From: an uncultured Bacillota bacterium
GTDB lineage: Bacteria > Bacillota > Clostridia > Oscillospirales > Oscillospiraceae
DNA length: 47,898 nucleotides
Direction: 5' to 3'
Assembly: GCA_947573385.1 (NCBI GenBank)
Contig: CANPFP010000007.1
Coordinates: 1-47,898, forward strand
The translations under genes and the position numbers were made by a program. Positions 7,153-16,284 of this stretch are shown here, one piece after another (positions within the stretch are counted from its first letter, which is position 1; each line of letters opens with the position of its first letter). A model generated the notes under the pieces. It did no database searches, was not told the DNA's origin, and was given only the letters and a program-made list of their open reading frames with translations.

Positions 7153-8166
7153 ATGAAGCGAAAGCTAATTTCCGTTATGCTCAGCGTCTTTGCCATGCTC
7201 CTCCTGATGGGCGCTGCCGCCAATCCTGACCCAGCAGCCGCCCTCGTGCCAGAGGAGGAGAGCACCGTTTCCACCGATGCGGCGCTTGAGACTGAAGCGC
7301 AATTACCCAACGATAATTCCGAACAGGCGGAGGACGAGACCTCTGAGGAAAAGTCCGCAGAAGGTGAAAACTCCTCTCAGGAGCAGACCCCCGGCGAGGG
7401 AGAGCCCCCTGTTGTTGTGCCGGCGGGGGACCCCAGCCTACTCATCAATGGCCAGCCAGCTCCCCTGGAGCTGAACAAGGAGATCCAGAAGGGGATTACC
7501 TATGTGTCCCTTTCTGTGATGGCTCGCCAGTTGGCCCCCAATGCTCAGATTACCTGGGACGGTTCCGCTGCGACTGTTGTCACCGATCAGCTGACGCTGA
7601 CTGCCGAGGTGGGCCAGCTCTATGTGGTGGCCAACGGCCGGTATCTCTATACGCCTGAGTTGGTACAGCTATCTCCGGCAAATCAGGTAATCGTCCCCCT
7701 GCGGACAATTGCCAAGGCCTTTGATGCCGCAGTGGGCTACGACGCGGCCACCGGTCTGACCACCGTGACCAGCGGCTCGGGTGCTATCCTCAACGGCGAG
7801 AGCTTCTATAACCCCGACGACTTGTTCTGGCTGTCTCGAGTGATTCACCGGGAGAGCGGCAACCAGCCCATGGAGGGCAGGATGGCGGTGGGCAATGTGG
7901 TGCTCAACCGGGTGTCTGACCCCATTTTCCCCGACACGGTGGAGGGGGTGCTGGCTCAGAAAAACCAGTTCAGCACCTACAAATCCGGGGTGCTGGCCGC
8001 CACGGAGCCCTCGGAAAAGAGTACTATTGCTGCTAAGCTGGTTATGGACGGAGGCGTGGTGGAGGAGACCAAGGGGGCTCTGTTCTTCGATTCCGGCGTA
8101 AATAGCTGGGCCGCCCGGAACAAGCGGCACATCGCCACCATCGGCGGACACAAGTTCTACGGTTAA
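7153..8166 (+). CDS. Secreted cell-wall hydrolase, SleB-like, with stalk domain
   Basis: Exported peptidoglycan hydrolase of 337 residues. A Lys/Arg start followed by a hydrophobic run (residues about 3-22) makes a signal peptide. Next comes an acidic low-complexity linker rich in Glu, Ser and Pro (about 28-90), then a copper-amine-oxidase-N-like stalk domain with the phrases LINGQPAPLELN and VPLRTIAKAFDA (about 93-215). The last 120 residues are the SleB hydrolase domain, marked by WLSRVIHRESGNQP with its catalytic Glu, AVGNVVLNRV and a closing IGGHKFYG. SleB enzymes degrade spore cortex or vegetative wall. The ATG at 7153 has AGGAG 8 bases upstream. The gene is monocistronic, with its own terminator. 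Confidence 0.9.
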   Translation: MKRKLISVMLSVFAMLLLMGAAANPDPAAALVPEEESTVSTDAALETEAQLPNDNSEQAEDETSEEKSAEGENSSQEQTPGEGEPPVVVPAGDPSLLINGQPAPLELNKEIQKGITYVSLSVMARQLAPNAQITWDGSAATVVTDQLTLTAEVGQLYVVANGRYLYTPELVQLSPANQVIVPLRTIAKAFDAAVGYDAATGLTTVTSGSGAILNGESFYNPDDLFWLSRVIHRESGNQPMEGRMAVGNVVLNRVSDPIFPDTVEGVLAQKNQFSTYKSGVLAATEPSEKSTIAAKLVMDGGVVEETKGALFFDSGVNSWAARNKRHIATIGGHKFYG

Positions 8167-8169
8167 ACA

Positions 8170-8204
8170 GATCAGGGATGCCAAAAAGGCATCCCTGATC
8201 TTTA
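8170..8204 (+). terminator. Intrinsic terminator of the SleB-like gene
   Basis: A perfect 13-bp stem (8170-8182 with 8188-8200), 5-base loop, followed by TTTATAT. Confidence 0.85.
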
Positions 8205-8455
8205 TATAAGAAAATAAGAACGTGTAATGCGTCCCTGCTGTTCTCCCTCAGACGGCCTGTATCGGGCTGACGATATCAAATTGGTCTCTACCACCACCGT
8301 TTATACCAAAAAAACCGCCCAAGCACAAGCAGCATCCACATTTGCAGGCCCAAAGGATTTTGAGCGAAGTTTTTTAAAATGGGGCTTTTCTTTTTGTATA
8401 TTCATGTATATAATATTCTAGGAAGTTTATGGACCTGTATTAGGAGGCTGTACTG
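8205..8455. other. Intergenic region upstream of the nusB operon
   Basis: No supported gene. A TATAAT at about 8409-8414 with a poor TTTTCT -35 is the only promoter candidate for the large downstream operon. The ribosome site of nusB (AGGAGG) ends the region. Confidence 0.4.
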
Positions 8456-8947
8456 ATGACAAGAAGCAGTGCGAGAGAGATTGCCATTCATATTATTTTC
8501 ACCCTGGGCTTTGACACCCGCAGCGCCAAGGAAGTGCTGGACGCTGAGCTGACCCGGGAGAGGTTCCGGGAGCTGGCGGAGGAACTGCCCATGTACGAGC
8601 AGTTCCCCAATGAGAAACAGGAGCGGTACATACGGGAGCTGGTCCAAGGGGTATTTGCCCACGGGCCGGAGCTGGACGACTGTATCAGCCGCTACTCGGT
8701 GGGCTGGTCCTTCGCCCGCATCCCCCGTATGGCGGCGGCTGTGATGCGCACCGCCATGTATGAGGTGCTCTACATGCCTGATATCCCCAACGCCGCCGCC
8801 ATCAATGAGGCAGTGGAGATCGCCAAACGGTATGAGCCGGCGGATGTGGTAGCCTTTATCAACGGTATTTTGGGCACCTTTGTCCGTACGGAGTTTGAGG
8901 ACACCCCACCCAAGCCGGAGAAAAAGACTCCAGAGGAGGAGTTGTGA
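8456..8947 (+). CDS. nusB: Transcription antitermination factor NusB
   Basis: RNA-binding partner of NusE (ribosomal protein S10) that assembles antitermination complexes on rRNA operons. It is 163 residues, all-helical in character. The N-terminal SAREIAIHIIF segment and the C-terminal IPNAAAINEAVEIAKRYE followed by FINGILG are the family signatures. An acidic, proline-containing tail (PPKPEKKTPEEEL) extends past the core. AGGAGG lies 8 bases before the ATG. It opens a ten-gene plus-strand operon; its TGA overlaps the ATG of the next gene (TGATG). Confidence 0.93.
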   Translation: MTRSSAREIAIHIIFTLGFDTRSAKEVLDAELTRERFRELAEELPMYEQFPNEKQERYIRELVQGVFAHGPELDDCISRYSVGWSFARIPRMAAAVMRTAMYEVLYMPDIPNAAAINEAVEIAKRYEPADVVAFINGILGTFVRTEFEDTPPKPEKKTPEEEL

Positions 8948-9879
8948 TGCCTGTCCTGGGACTGGACACCAGCAACTACACCACCTCCGTTGCCCTCTTT
9001 GACGGAGAGACGGGGGTGAATCTTGGCCGCCTGCTGGAGGTGCGTCCTGGTGAACTGGGCCTACGGCAGAGTGATGCCCTGTTTCAGCATGTGAAGCGGC
9101 TGCCAGGGCTGTTGGAGGGGCTGATGAGGGAGGAGCAGGACATCCAAGCCGTAGGGGCCTCCACCCGTCCCAGGGCGGTGGAGGGCTCCTACATGCCCTG
9201 CTTTCTGGCGGGGGAGAGCCAAGGCCGGGGGATCGCCGCCGCCTTGAAAGTCCCGTTCTATGCCCACTCCCACCAGCAGGGCCACCTGACCGCCGCCGCC
9301 TGGTCCGCCGGGCGGCTGGACCTGCTGGACGCCCCCTTTCTGGCTTGGCACCTGTCGGGAGGGACCACCGAGCTGCTGTTAGTAAGGCCGGATGGGACCT
9401 CTGTCACCGCCGAAATTATTGGCGGTACCAGCGACCTGTCCGCCGGACAGCTTATCGACCGCACCGGTGTACTGCTGGGTCTGCAATTCCCGGCGGGGAA
9501 GGCCATGGACGGGCTATACGCCCAGGCAGACGTTTGCTATGAGCCAAATGTAAAGCTAAAAGACCTTACATTTTCTCTGTCCGGGATGGAGAACCAGGTA
9601 AAGGCTTTGGTCAGGGAGGGGGAGAAGCCTGGAAACATTGCCCGCTTTGCCATCGACGCTATCTCCAGTGTGGTCTGGCGTGCCACTCAGGAGGCCCAGC
9701 GGCGCTATCCCGGCCTGCCGGTGCTGTGCTCTGGTGGGGTTGTTTCCAATTCCCAGCTGCGGGTGGGGCTGACCGATATCTGTGGGGCCATCGTCGCCCA
9801 TCCTCAGTATTCTTCCGACAACGCCATGGGAACGGCTATCCTCACCTGGCGAGCCCTGAAAGCAGGGGAGCAGTCATGA
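8947..9879 (+). CDS. TsaD/Kae1-like paralog (ASKHA family)
   Basis: A 310-residue protein of the Kae1/TsaD/YgjD superfamily, whose best-known member makes t6A in tRNA. It keeps the opening GLDTSNYTTSVALFD phosphate loop, the metal motif HSHQQGH, the nucleotide segment WHLSGGTTELLLV, GGTSDLSAGQLIDR, and a late CSGGVVSNS. It is shorter than typical TsaD (about 335-345). Its position between nusB and xseA matches a second copy found in Clostridia, so I treat it as a paralog, with the true tsaD expected elsewhere. The start overlaps the nusB stop and its stop overlaps the xseA start, indicating tight translational coupling. Confidence 0.8.
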   Translation: MPVLGLDTSNYTTSVALFDGETGVNLGRLLEVRPGELGLRQSDALFQHVKRLPGLLEGLMREEQDIQAVGASTRPRAVEGSYMPCFLAGESQGRGIAAALKVPFYAHSHQQGHLTAAAWSAGRLDLLDAPFLAWHLSGGTTELLLVRPDGTSVTAEIIGGTSDLSAGQLIDRTGVLLGLQFPAGKAMDGLYAQADVCYEPNVKLKDLTFSLSGMENQVKALVREGEKPGNIARFAIDAISSVVWRATQEAQRRYPGLPVLCSGGVVSNSQLRVGLTDICGAIVAHPQYSSDNAMGTAILTWRALKAGEQS

Positions 9880-11135
9880 GAGAGGACGCCATTCTGAGCC
9901 CCAGCCAGGTGGGACAGTATCTGAAAAGCATGATGGACCGGGACCACCTGCTGTCCCGGCTGCTGGTGCGGGGAGAGCTGTCCAACTACAAGATGTATCC
10001 CTCCGGGCACCACTATTTCACCTTGAAGGATGGGGAAGGGGCTCTGCGGTGCGTCATGTTCCGTAACGACGCCCAGTCCCTGCGGTTCCGGCCGGAAAAC
10101 GGGATGCAGGTGATTGCTGCCGGCCGGATAACCGTATTCCCGAGAGATGGGCAGTATCAGCTGTATTGCGCCCGGCTCACCCCCGAGGGAGTGGGAGACC
10201 TGGCCCTGGCCTTTGAGCAGCTGAAGGAAAAGCTGGCGCGGGAAGGGCTCTTTGACCCGGTTCACAAGAAAAAAATACCAGAATTTCCCAGAAAAATTGC
10301 CCTCATTACCTCACCGGCCGGGGCAGCGGTGCGGGATATGATCCGCATTTTAGATGCCCGCTGGCCGTTAGCGGAAATTAAGGTCATTCCGGTTCGTGTC
10401 CAAGGGATAGAGGCCCCCCAGGAAATTGCCGCTGCCATTCAGTGGGTAAACTGGAACGACGCAGCCGACTTGATTATCACTGGCCGGGGGGGCGGCTCTA
10501 TGGAGGACCTGTGGGCCTTTAACGAGGAGGTGGTAGCCCGGGCCATCTACGCTTCAGATATCCCGGTTATCTCCGCTGTGGGCCATGAGCCTGATGTAAC
10601 AATTGCCGACTTTGTGGCCGACCTGCGGGCGGCTACCCCCTCTAATGCCGCAGAGCTGGCAGTACCTGACCAGAATGAGGTTTATGTCTCCCTTCTGGGG
10701 AACGGAGAACGGCTGGAGCGCACCATATCCGTCTGGCTGAGCCGGTATCGCCAGACGCTGGACCGTCTGGCATCCAGCCGGCCTATGACAGAGCCAGACT
10801 CCTATTTTCGGGAGAAGCGCCTGCTGCTGGATTTTCAGAGCAGACGCCTGGCCCATGGCCTGCGCAGCTCTTCCGCTGGACAGCGGGAGCGGCTGAGCCG
10901 GCTGTCGGCTGCCTTTCCCGGCAGCGCGGCCCTAACCATTACACAGTACCGGGAACGGCTTAATGCCTTGGCCGCTTCTTTGGACGCCCTGAGCCCCTTG
11001 AAGGTACTGAGCCGGGGCTATGCCATCGCCCGGCGCGGGAACGGAAAGGCCGTGGTTTCCACAAGGGACGTGGCATCCGGTGACAAGCTGGAATTGACCT
11101 TATCGGACGGCAGTGTAGATTGCCGGGTACTATAA
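9876..11135 (+). CDS. xseA: Exodeoxyribonuclease VII large subunit
   Basis: Catalytic subunit of exonuclease VII, which degrades single-stranded DNA from both ends into oligonucleotides. It has 419 residues: an N-terminal OB-fold (LSRLLVRGELSNYKMYPSGH, residues about 24-43), a catalytic core with LITSPAGAAVRDM, ITGRGGGSMEDLWAFNEE and SAVGHEPDVTIADFVAD followed by RAATPSNAAE, then a long helical C-terminus that binds the small subunit. The ATG at 9876 overlaps the preceding stop (ATGA), which also discards a longer in-frame start at 9726. xseB follows directly. Confidence 0.95.
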   Translation: MREDAILSPSQVGQYLKSMMDRDHLLSRLLVRGELSNYKMYPSGHHYFTLKDGEGALRCVMFRNDAQSLRFRPENGMQVIAAGRITVFPRDGQYQLYCARLTPEGVGDLALAFEQLKEKLAREGLFDPVHKKKIPEFPRKIALITSPAGAAVRDMIRILDARWPLAEIKVIPVRVQGIEAPQEIAAAIQWVNWNDAADLIITGRGGGSMEDLWAFNEEVVARAIYASDIPVISAVGHEPDVTIADFVADLRAATPSNAAELAVPDQNEVYVSLLGNGERLERTISVWLSRYRQTLDRLASSRPMTEPDSYFREKRLLLDFQSRRLAHGLRSSSAGQRERLSRLSAAFPGSAALTITQYRERLNALAASLDALSPLKVLSRGYAIARRGNGKAVVSTRDVASGDKLELTLSDGSVDCRVL

Positions 11136-11151
11136 GAAAGGGAGAACACAA

Positions 11152-11388
11152 ATGGCCGCAAGAAAGAAATTGGATTTTGAGAGTTCCATGGCCCGCCTGG
11201 AAGAGATTGTGTCCCTTCTGGAGCGTGGGGATGCCCCTCTGGAGAAGGCCATGACCCTCTTTGAGGAGGGGGCCAGGTTGCTGCGGGAGTGCACCAGACA
11301 GCTGGATGCGGCAGAGCAGAAGGTAACGCTGCTCACAGCCGGAAAAGACGGAGAAATTATAGAGGAGCCCTTTCAGGGCAAGAACTGA
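11152..11388 (+). CDS. xseB: Exodeoxyribonuclease VII small subunit
   Basis: 78-residue helical subunit that packs on XseA. The typical sequence is LDFESSMARLEEIVSLLERG, then PLEKAMTLFEEGARLLREC, two amphipathic helices. A ribosome site (AAAGGGAG) precedes the ATG. It lies 16 bases after xseA and one base before the prenyl transferase gene. Confidence 0.95.
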   Translation: MAARKKLDFESSMARLEEIVSLLERGDAPLEKAMTLFEEGARLLRECTRQLDAAEQKVTLLTAGKDGEIIEEPFQGKN

Positions 11389-11389
11389 C

Positions 11390-12268
11390 ATGGAAAATAA
11401 CTTTACAGATAGAATGGCCCGGGACCGGGTCTTGATTGAGGATTATCTGAAAAAAGTCTTTGCTGCGGAGCCACGTTACGCCGATTTACAGGAAGCGATG
11501 GAGTACTCCCTGCTGGCCGGGGGCAAACGCATTCGGCCCATCCTCACCCTGGAGACCTGCCGCCTGTGCGGTGGAGAGACGGAGTCGGCCCTGCCTTTTG
11601 CCTGCGCGGTGGAAATGATTCACACCTACTCCTTGATCCATGATGATCTGCCCGCTATGGATAACGACGACTTGCGCCGGGGACGGCCCACCAACCACAT
11701 TGTCTACGGGGAAGCCACCGCCATTCTGGCAGGGGATGCGCTCCTTACCGCTGCCTTCGGGCAGCTGACCCAGGCCAAGCTGCCCGCTGACCGGATTGTG
11801 GCGGCGGCGAAGTGTCTGTCCCATGCCGCCGGCTCTGCCGGAATGGTGGGGGGACAGGCGCTGGATATGGCCGGTGAGGGCCGTGCCCTGAATCGAAGGG
11901 AGTTGGAGCTGCTCCAAAGCTTGAAGACTGGAGCACTTATCGCCGCAGCTGTTGAGTTGGGCTGCATTGCTGCCGGAGGCAGCGATGCACAGCGCACTTA
12001 TGTGCGGGACTACGCCCAGGCTCTGGGCAGGGCGTTCCAGATTCGGGATGATATGCTGGATGTTATCAGTTCTTTTGAGGAGCTTGGCAAGCCAGTGGGG
12101 TCCGATCAGGCCAACGAGAAGAGCACTTTTGTCACCGCCTTAGGCCTGGAGGGCTGCGCCAGCCTGGTGGGGGAACTGACTTCACAGGCCATTGAAGCCA
12201 TTAACAGTTTTGCAGAACCTGCGTTTCACATTTGGCTGGCCCAATCCCTGGCCCAACGGACAAAATAA
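11390..12268 (+). CDS. ispA: Polyprenyl (farnesyl/geranyl) diphosphate synthase
   Basis: Cytoplasmic trans-prenyltransferase that condenses isopentenyl diphosphate with allylic diphosphates to make geranyl/farnesyl diphosphate. It has 292 residues, with GGKRIRP at 44-50, the first aspartate-rich motif DDLPAMDNDD at 85-94 followed by LRRGRPTNH, and the second aspartate motif as IRDDMLD near 217-223. The two-residue insertion in the first Asp-rich motif is typical of bacterial type II FPP synthases. It lies next to dxs, so precursor synthesis and chain elongation share one transcript. Product chain length cannot be fixed from sequence alone. Confidence 0.92.
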   Translation: MENNFTDRMARDRVLIEDYLKKVFAAEPRYADLQEAMEYSLLAGGKRIRPILTLETCRLCGGETESALPFACAVEMIHTYSLIHDDLPAMDNDDLRRGRPTNHIVYGEATAILAGDALLTAAFGQLTQAKLPADRIVAAAKCLSHAAGSAGMVGGQALDMAGEGRALNRRELELLQSLKTGALIAAAVELGCIAAGGSDAQRTYVRDYAQALGRAFQIRDDMLDVISSFEELGKPVGSDQANEKSTFVTALGLEGCASLVGELTSQAIEAINSFAEPAFHIWLAQSLAQRTK

Positions 12269-12292
12269 CCCAACCGGGGGAGGAATCGCGTC

Positions 12293-14155
12293 TTGACTGT
12301 ACCCACAGCAAAAACACAATACAACCCCATCCTCTCTGAGCTCACCGATCAGCAGGGGGAGGAGTTGTGTACCCGGCTGCGCCGGGAGCTGGTGGAGGAT
12401 GTGTCCAAAACTGGCGGCCATCTGGCCTCCAACCTGGGGGCGGTGGAGCTGACAGTGGCCCTCCATCGAGTATTTGACACCTCGGTAGACCGGCTGGTCT
12501 TCGATGTGGGGCACCAGTGCTACACCCACAAAATTCTAACCGGGCGGTCCTTGTCCACATTGCGTCAGTACAGGGGAGTGGCCGGTTTCCCCAAGCCGGC
12601 TGAGAGTGTTCACGACGCATTTATTGCGGGACATGCCTCCAATTCTGTGTCTGTGGCCTTGGGGATGGCTCGGGCCCGAACTATACTGGAAGAGGACTAC
12701 AAAGTGATTGCTCTCATCGGCGACGGTGCCCTCACCGGTGGTCTGGCCTATGAGGGGCTGTCTAATGCGGGAAAGTGCGGCCAGCAGATTTTGGTAATCC
12801 TCAACGACAATGGCATGTCCATCACCCCTAATGTGGGCGGAGTAGCCGACCACCTGGCCAGACAACGCCTGAAGCCCCAGTATCTTACCTTTAAAAAGCA
12901 CTACCGCCGTATTATGAACGCTACCTCCCTGGGCCGCGCGGTGTATAAGGTAACGCATCAGGTCAAACAGGCGCTGAAACAGTCTCTGTTGCCATGCAGT
13001 ATGTTTGAAAATATGGGGTTCCGCTACCTGGGTCCGGTGGATGGTCACAATTTGCCCTTTCTGACCAAAATTTTGCGGTATGCCAAGGACATTGACGAGC
13101 CAGTGCTGCTCCACATCAAGACTGTAAAGGGAAAAGGCTTTTCCCCTGCAGAAGAGAACCAGGACACATTTCATGGTGTGGCTCCCTTTGATCCGCTTAC
13201 CGGCAAGCTGAAACGGGAGCCGGGTGAAAATTTTTCTGCCGTCTTCGGCCGGACCCTTACAAGGCTGGCAGGGCAAGACAGGCGAGTATGTGCCATTACC
13301 GCTGCCATGACCGGAGGGACCGGGTTGGAAAAATTCGCCCAGCGGTTTCCCGACCGCTTTTTTGACGTGGGTATCGCCGAGGGCTGCGCCGCCGCAATGG
13401 CTGCCGGCATGGCCAAGCAGGGGGCAATTCCTGTCTTTGCGGTGTACTCCACCTTTTTGCAGCGAGCCTATGATATGCTCCTCCACGACACGGCCATTGA
13501 CAACCTGCATGTAGTATTTGGGGTAGATCGGGCCGGTCTGGTGGGGGATGACGGCGAGACCCACCACGGCGTTTTCGATGTGGCTTATCTGGATTCCATA
13601 CCCAATATGACAGTCTTGGCCCCTGCCAGCTTTGCCGAGCTGGAGGTGATGTTGGAGCGTGCACTCTTCCGCATGGTGGGTCCGGTGGCAGTTCGCTATC
13701 CCCGCGGGAGTGAAGGACGATACATGGGCACCAGTGGAGAGGAACCGGCAACGATTCTGCGTCAGGGAAGTGACATCACACTGGCGGCCTACGGTACGGA
13801 GATTAACGATGTTTTGGAGGCTGTTAATCTCTTGGAACGGCAGGGTATCCAGGCGGAGGTTATAAAGTTAAATCAGCTTACACCTCTTGTGCCAGAACTG
13901 ATAGAACTGTCTGTCCGCAAGACGGGGGCCCTTCTGGTGGCAGAGGAGCAGGCGGCTCGGGGAAGTGTAGGCCAGCGGCTGGCTGCCCGGCTGGAGGTGG
14001 TCGGCCTGCCAGCCAGGGTGGCCCTGGTCAATTGTGGCGACGGTTTTGTTCCCCATGGGTTGTCAGTCCTGCTGAAGCGGGATCTTGCTCTGAATGGAGA
14101 GGGGATCTGTAAAAAAGCACTGGAGGTGTTGGGCCGTGGCCAAACGGAGACTTGA
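12293..14155 (+). CDS. dxs: 1-deoxy-D-xylulose-5-phosphate synthase
   Basis: Thiamine-diphosphate enzyme that joins pyruvate and glyceraldehyde-3-phosphate to make DXP, the entry step of the MEP isoprenoid pathway. It has 620 residues, full length. The motifs include HLASNLGAVELTVALH, the ThDP-binding GDGALTGG at 143-150 with the later LNDNGMSITPNVGG, the pyrimidine-domain DVGIAEGCAAAMAAG and DRAGLVGDDGETHHG. The start is a TTG at 12293 with GGGAGG about 9 bases upstream. It overlaps tlyA by 20 bases. Confidence 0.96.
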   Translation: MTVPTAKTQYNPILSELTDQQGEELCTRLRRELVEDVSKTGGHLASNLGAVELTVALHRVFDTSVDRLVFDVGHQCYTHKILTGRSLSTLRQYRGVAGFPKPAESVHDAFIAGHASNSVSVALGMARARTILEEDYKVIALIGDGALTGGLAYEGLSNAGKCGQQILVILNDNGMSITPNVGGVADHLARQRLKPQYLTFKKHYRRIMNATSLGRAVYKVTHQVKQALKQSLLPCSMFENMGFRYLGPVDGHNLPFLTKILRYAKDIDEPVLLHIKTVKGKGFSPAEENQDTFHGVAPFDPLTGKLKREPGENFSAVFGRTLTRLAGQDRRVCAITAAMTGGTGLEKFAQRFPDRFFDVGIAEGCAAAMAAGMAKQGAIPVFAVYSTFLQRAYDMLLHDTAIDNLHVVFGVDRAGLVGDDGETHHGVFDVAYLDSIPNMTVLAPASFAELEVMLERALFRMVGPVAVRYPRGSEGRYMGTSGEEPATILRQGSDITLAAYGTEINDVLEAVNLLERQGIQAEVIKLNQLTPLVPELIELSVRKTGALLVAEEQAARGSVGQRLAARLEVVGLPARVALVNCGDGFVPHGLSVLLKRDLALNGEGICKKALEVLGRGQTET

Positions 14156-14945
14156 CGTTGCAATTACCGAGCTGGGTCTGGCGGAGAGCCGCCAGAAGGC
14201 CCAGGCCCTTATTATGGCTGGGGAGGTCTATGTCAATGGACAGAAACAGCTGAAGGCTGGAGCTGGCTTGGGGGAAGATGATACCATTGAGGTGCGGACC
14301 AAGCACCCCCTGCGCTATGTGAGCCGGGGTGGTTTGAAGCTGGAGAAGGCTATGTCCCTGTGGCCCATTGATCTTCAAAATAAAATTTGCGCCGATATTG
14401 GCGCTTCTACCGGTGGTTTTACCGACTGTATGCTTCAAAATGGAGCAAAGCTGGTGTATGCTGTGGATGTGGGCTATAATCAGCTGGATTGGAAGTTGCG
14501 TATCCACCCCCAGGTGATATGTATGGAGCGTACCAACGCCCGATATCTCACAGCGGAACATATTCCGGAACCCTTGGACTTTTTTTCTGTGGATGTTTCT
14601 TTTATTTCTTTGAGCCTGATTCTGCCTACCCTGCGTCCGCTGATGTGTGAAGGGGGGGAATCGGTCTGCTTAGTCAAGCCACAGTTTGAAGCCGGAAAGG
14701 ACAAGGTGGGCAAAAAGGGAGTGGTCCGGGACCCGGCCGTTCATCTGGAGGTGCTGGAGCATTTTCTGGTCCATGCTATGAATGCCGGATTTTCTGTAAA
14801 GGATATTACCTTTTCACCGATTAAGGGCCCAGAGGGTAACATTGAGTACTTGGGATATCTCCAAGTTGGAGAGGGTTCCGCCTATGAGGGGGACCTGAGA
14901 ACTCTCGTAGCGCAGTCCCACAGCACCTGGAAGGAGGAGCCATGA
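14136..14945 (+). CDS. tlyA: TlyA family rRNA 2'-O-methyltransferase / hemolysin-like protein
   Basis: A 269-residue protein with an N-terminal S4 RNA-binding domain (RLDVAITELGLAESRQKAQA, then VYVNG) and a Rossmann methyltransferase domain whose SAM loop is DIGASTGGFTDC (87-98). FSVDVSFISL and CLVKPQFEAGK follow. Family members methylate 16S and 23S rRNA ribose; the older hemolysin name is historical. The GTG at 14136 has GGAGG 9 bases upstream and lies inside the dxs 3' end. An earlier in-frame start would lengthen the overlap and disrupt the usual MAKRRLD opening. The stop overlaps the nadK ATG. Confidence 0.92.
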   Translation: MAKRRLDVAITELGLAESRQKAQALIMAGEVYVNGQKQLKAGAGLGEDDTIEVRTKHPLRYVSRGGLKLEKAMSLWPIDLQNKICADIGASTGGFTDCMLQNGAKLVYAVDVGYNQLDWKLRIHPQVICMERTNARYLTAEHIPEPLDFFSVDVSFISLSLILPTLRPLMCEGGESVCLVKPQFEAGKDKVGKKGVVRDPAVHLEVLEHFLVHAMNAGFSVKDITFSPIKGPEGNIEYLGYLQVGEGSAYEGDLRTLVAQSHSTWKEEP

Positions 14946-15814
14946 AAATTGTTCTTAGCTCCAACCCTTACCGTGATAAGGGACTGCGGGTGGCGCTGGA
15001 AGCTAGGCGGGTACTGGAGCACGCCGGCGCTCAGACTGTGATGTGCCTGCCTTTCCAGCCGAAAAAAGGGGACAGGCTGGACCTGCCCCGACAACTGCCC
15101 CTCCCACTGCTGGACAAGGAGCTGCCCACCGCAGACCTGCTTATCTGCTTTGGCGGGGATGGCACCATTCTCCACGCTGCCCGGGATGCCACGCTCCATA
15201 AGGTGCCGATTCTGGGTATCAATTTGGGCAGTGTGGGCTTTATGGCAGAGCTGGAACGGAGTGAACTACCTCTGTTGGCCCCTCTGGCCCACGGAATGTA
15301 CTCCATCGAGGAGCGTATGATGCTGGATGTAAAGGTGCTCCGGGGGGACAGGCTTATCAGTCAGGACATTGCCCTTAATGACGCAGTTATTTCAAAGGGT
15401 TCTATGGCCAGGGTGGCCGAGATGGAGGTACTGGCAGACCGTGTAAAGGTAACTTCCATTACAGGAGATGGCGTAATTATTGCCACACCAACCGGCTCCA
15501 CAGCCTACTCCATGTCGGCAGGGGGACCTATTGTGGAGCCTACCTCAAAAAGCATTATTGTCACTCCGGTCTGTGCCCACCAGTTGGCGGTCCGTGCTAT
15601 GGTACTGGCCCCTGAACGGGTGGTTACAGTCCAGCTCCCCAGAGGGAATAGAAAGTATCTATACTTGTCAGTGGACGGTGGGAAGGCGGTCCGGTTGACA
15701 GGGGGTGACCGGGTGGAAATTGGTTGTTCTCAGCGAGCTACCCAACTGGTCCGACTGGCTGACCGCAGCTTTTATCAGATCATTAACCAGAAACTGGGAG
15801 GGCTGAGTCAATGA
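14942..15814 (+). CDS. nadK: NAD kinase
   Basis: Phosphorylates NAD to NADP using ATP or polyphosphate. It has 290 residues with GGDGT at 71-75, the LGINLGSVGFMAEL segment and LNDAVISKG (the conserved NE/ND region). The glycine-rich GDGVIIATPTGSTAYSMSAG block holds the substrate-binding loop. The start overlaps the tlyA stop (ATGA) and its stop overlaps the argR start, so three proteins are translationally coupled. Confidence 0.96.
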   Translation: MKIVLSSNPYRDKGLRVALEARRVLEHAGAQTVMCLPFQPKKGDRLDLPRQLPLPLLDKELPTADLLICFGGDGTILHAARDATLHKVPILGINLGSVGFMAELERSELPLLAPLAHGMYSIEERMMLDVKVLRGDRLISQDIALNDAVISKGSMARVAEMEVLADRVKVTSITGDGVIIATPTGSTAYSMSAGGPIVEPTSKSIIVTPVCAHQLAVRAMVLAPERVVTVQLPRGNRKYLYLSVDGGKAVRLTGGDRVEIGCSQRATQLVRLADRSFYQIINQKLGGLSQ

Positions 15815-16263
15815 AGAATGTGCGGCAAAGTGAGATTTTAAATATTGTGCAGACTAAGGATATTGACACACAGGAACAGCTTTTGGAAGAACTGCGCTCC
15901 CGGGGGTTTACAACAACCCAAGCAACCATTTCCCGGGATATCAAAGAGCTGCGCCTGGTTAAGGAGCTTACCAGCTCCGGTGAATATCGGTATGCTATTT
16001 CGGAGCGCAAGATGTCTTCTACCACAGACGCCCGGCTTCGCAATATTTTTAAGGAGGGTGTTCTTTCCATAGATGTAGCGCAGAACATTGTGGTGGTTCG
16101 TACAATGCCTGGTTTGGCTTCTGCCGCATGCTCTGCTTTAGACGCTATGGACATTGACGGTATGGTAGGCAGTTTGGCCGGAGATGATACCGGTATTTTG
16201 ATTATGCGTGACAATTTTTTGGCTCAGCAGTTCAACAGCGAGGTTCATAAACTTTTAAATTAA
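15811..16263 (+). CDS. argR: Arginine repressor ArgR/AhrC
   Basis: Hexameric arginine-sensing transcription factor that represses arginine synthesis and can activate its catabolism. It has 150 residues: an N-terminal winged helix (ILNIVQTKDIDTQEQLLEEL, then TTQATISRDIKELRLVK) and a C-terminal oligomerisation and arginine-binding domain with VRTMPGLASAACSALD and the GDDTGILIM motif. Its place between nadK and recN is the conserved Firmicutes order. No ArgR box was looked for systematically in this window. Confidence 0.95.
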   Translation: MKNVRQSEILNIVQTKDIDTQEQLLEELRSRGFTTTQATISRDIKELRLVKELTSSGEYRYAISERKMSSTTDARLRNIFKEGVLSIDVAQNIVVVRTMPGLASAACSALDAMDIDGMVGSLAGDDTGILIMRDNFLAQQFNSEVHKLLN

Positions 16264-16284
16264 ATAGAACAGGAGGGAAAATAT

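Noticed and set aside
8227-8421. Short 64-codon frame before nusB
   Set aside because: No ribosome site, no family resemblance, and its end overlaps the AT-rich promoter zone.
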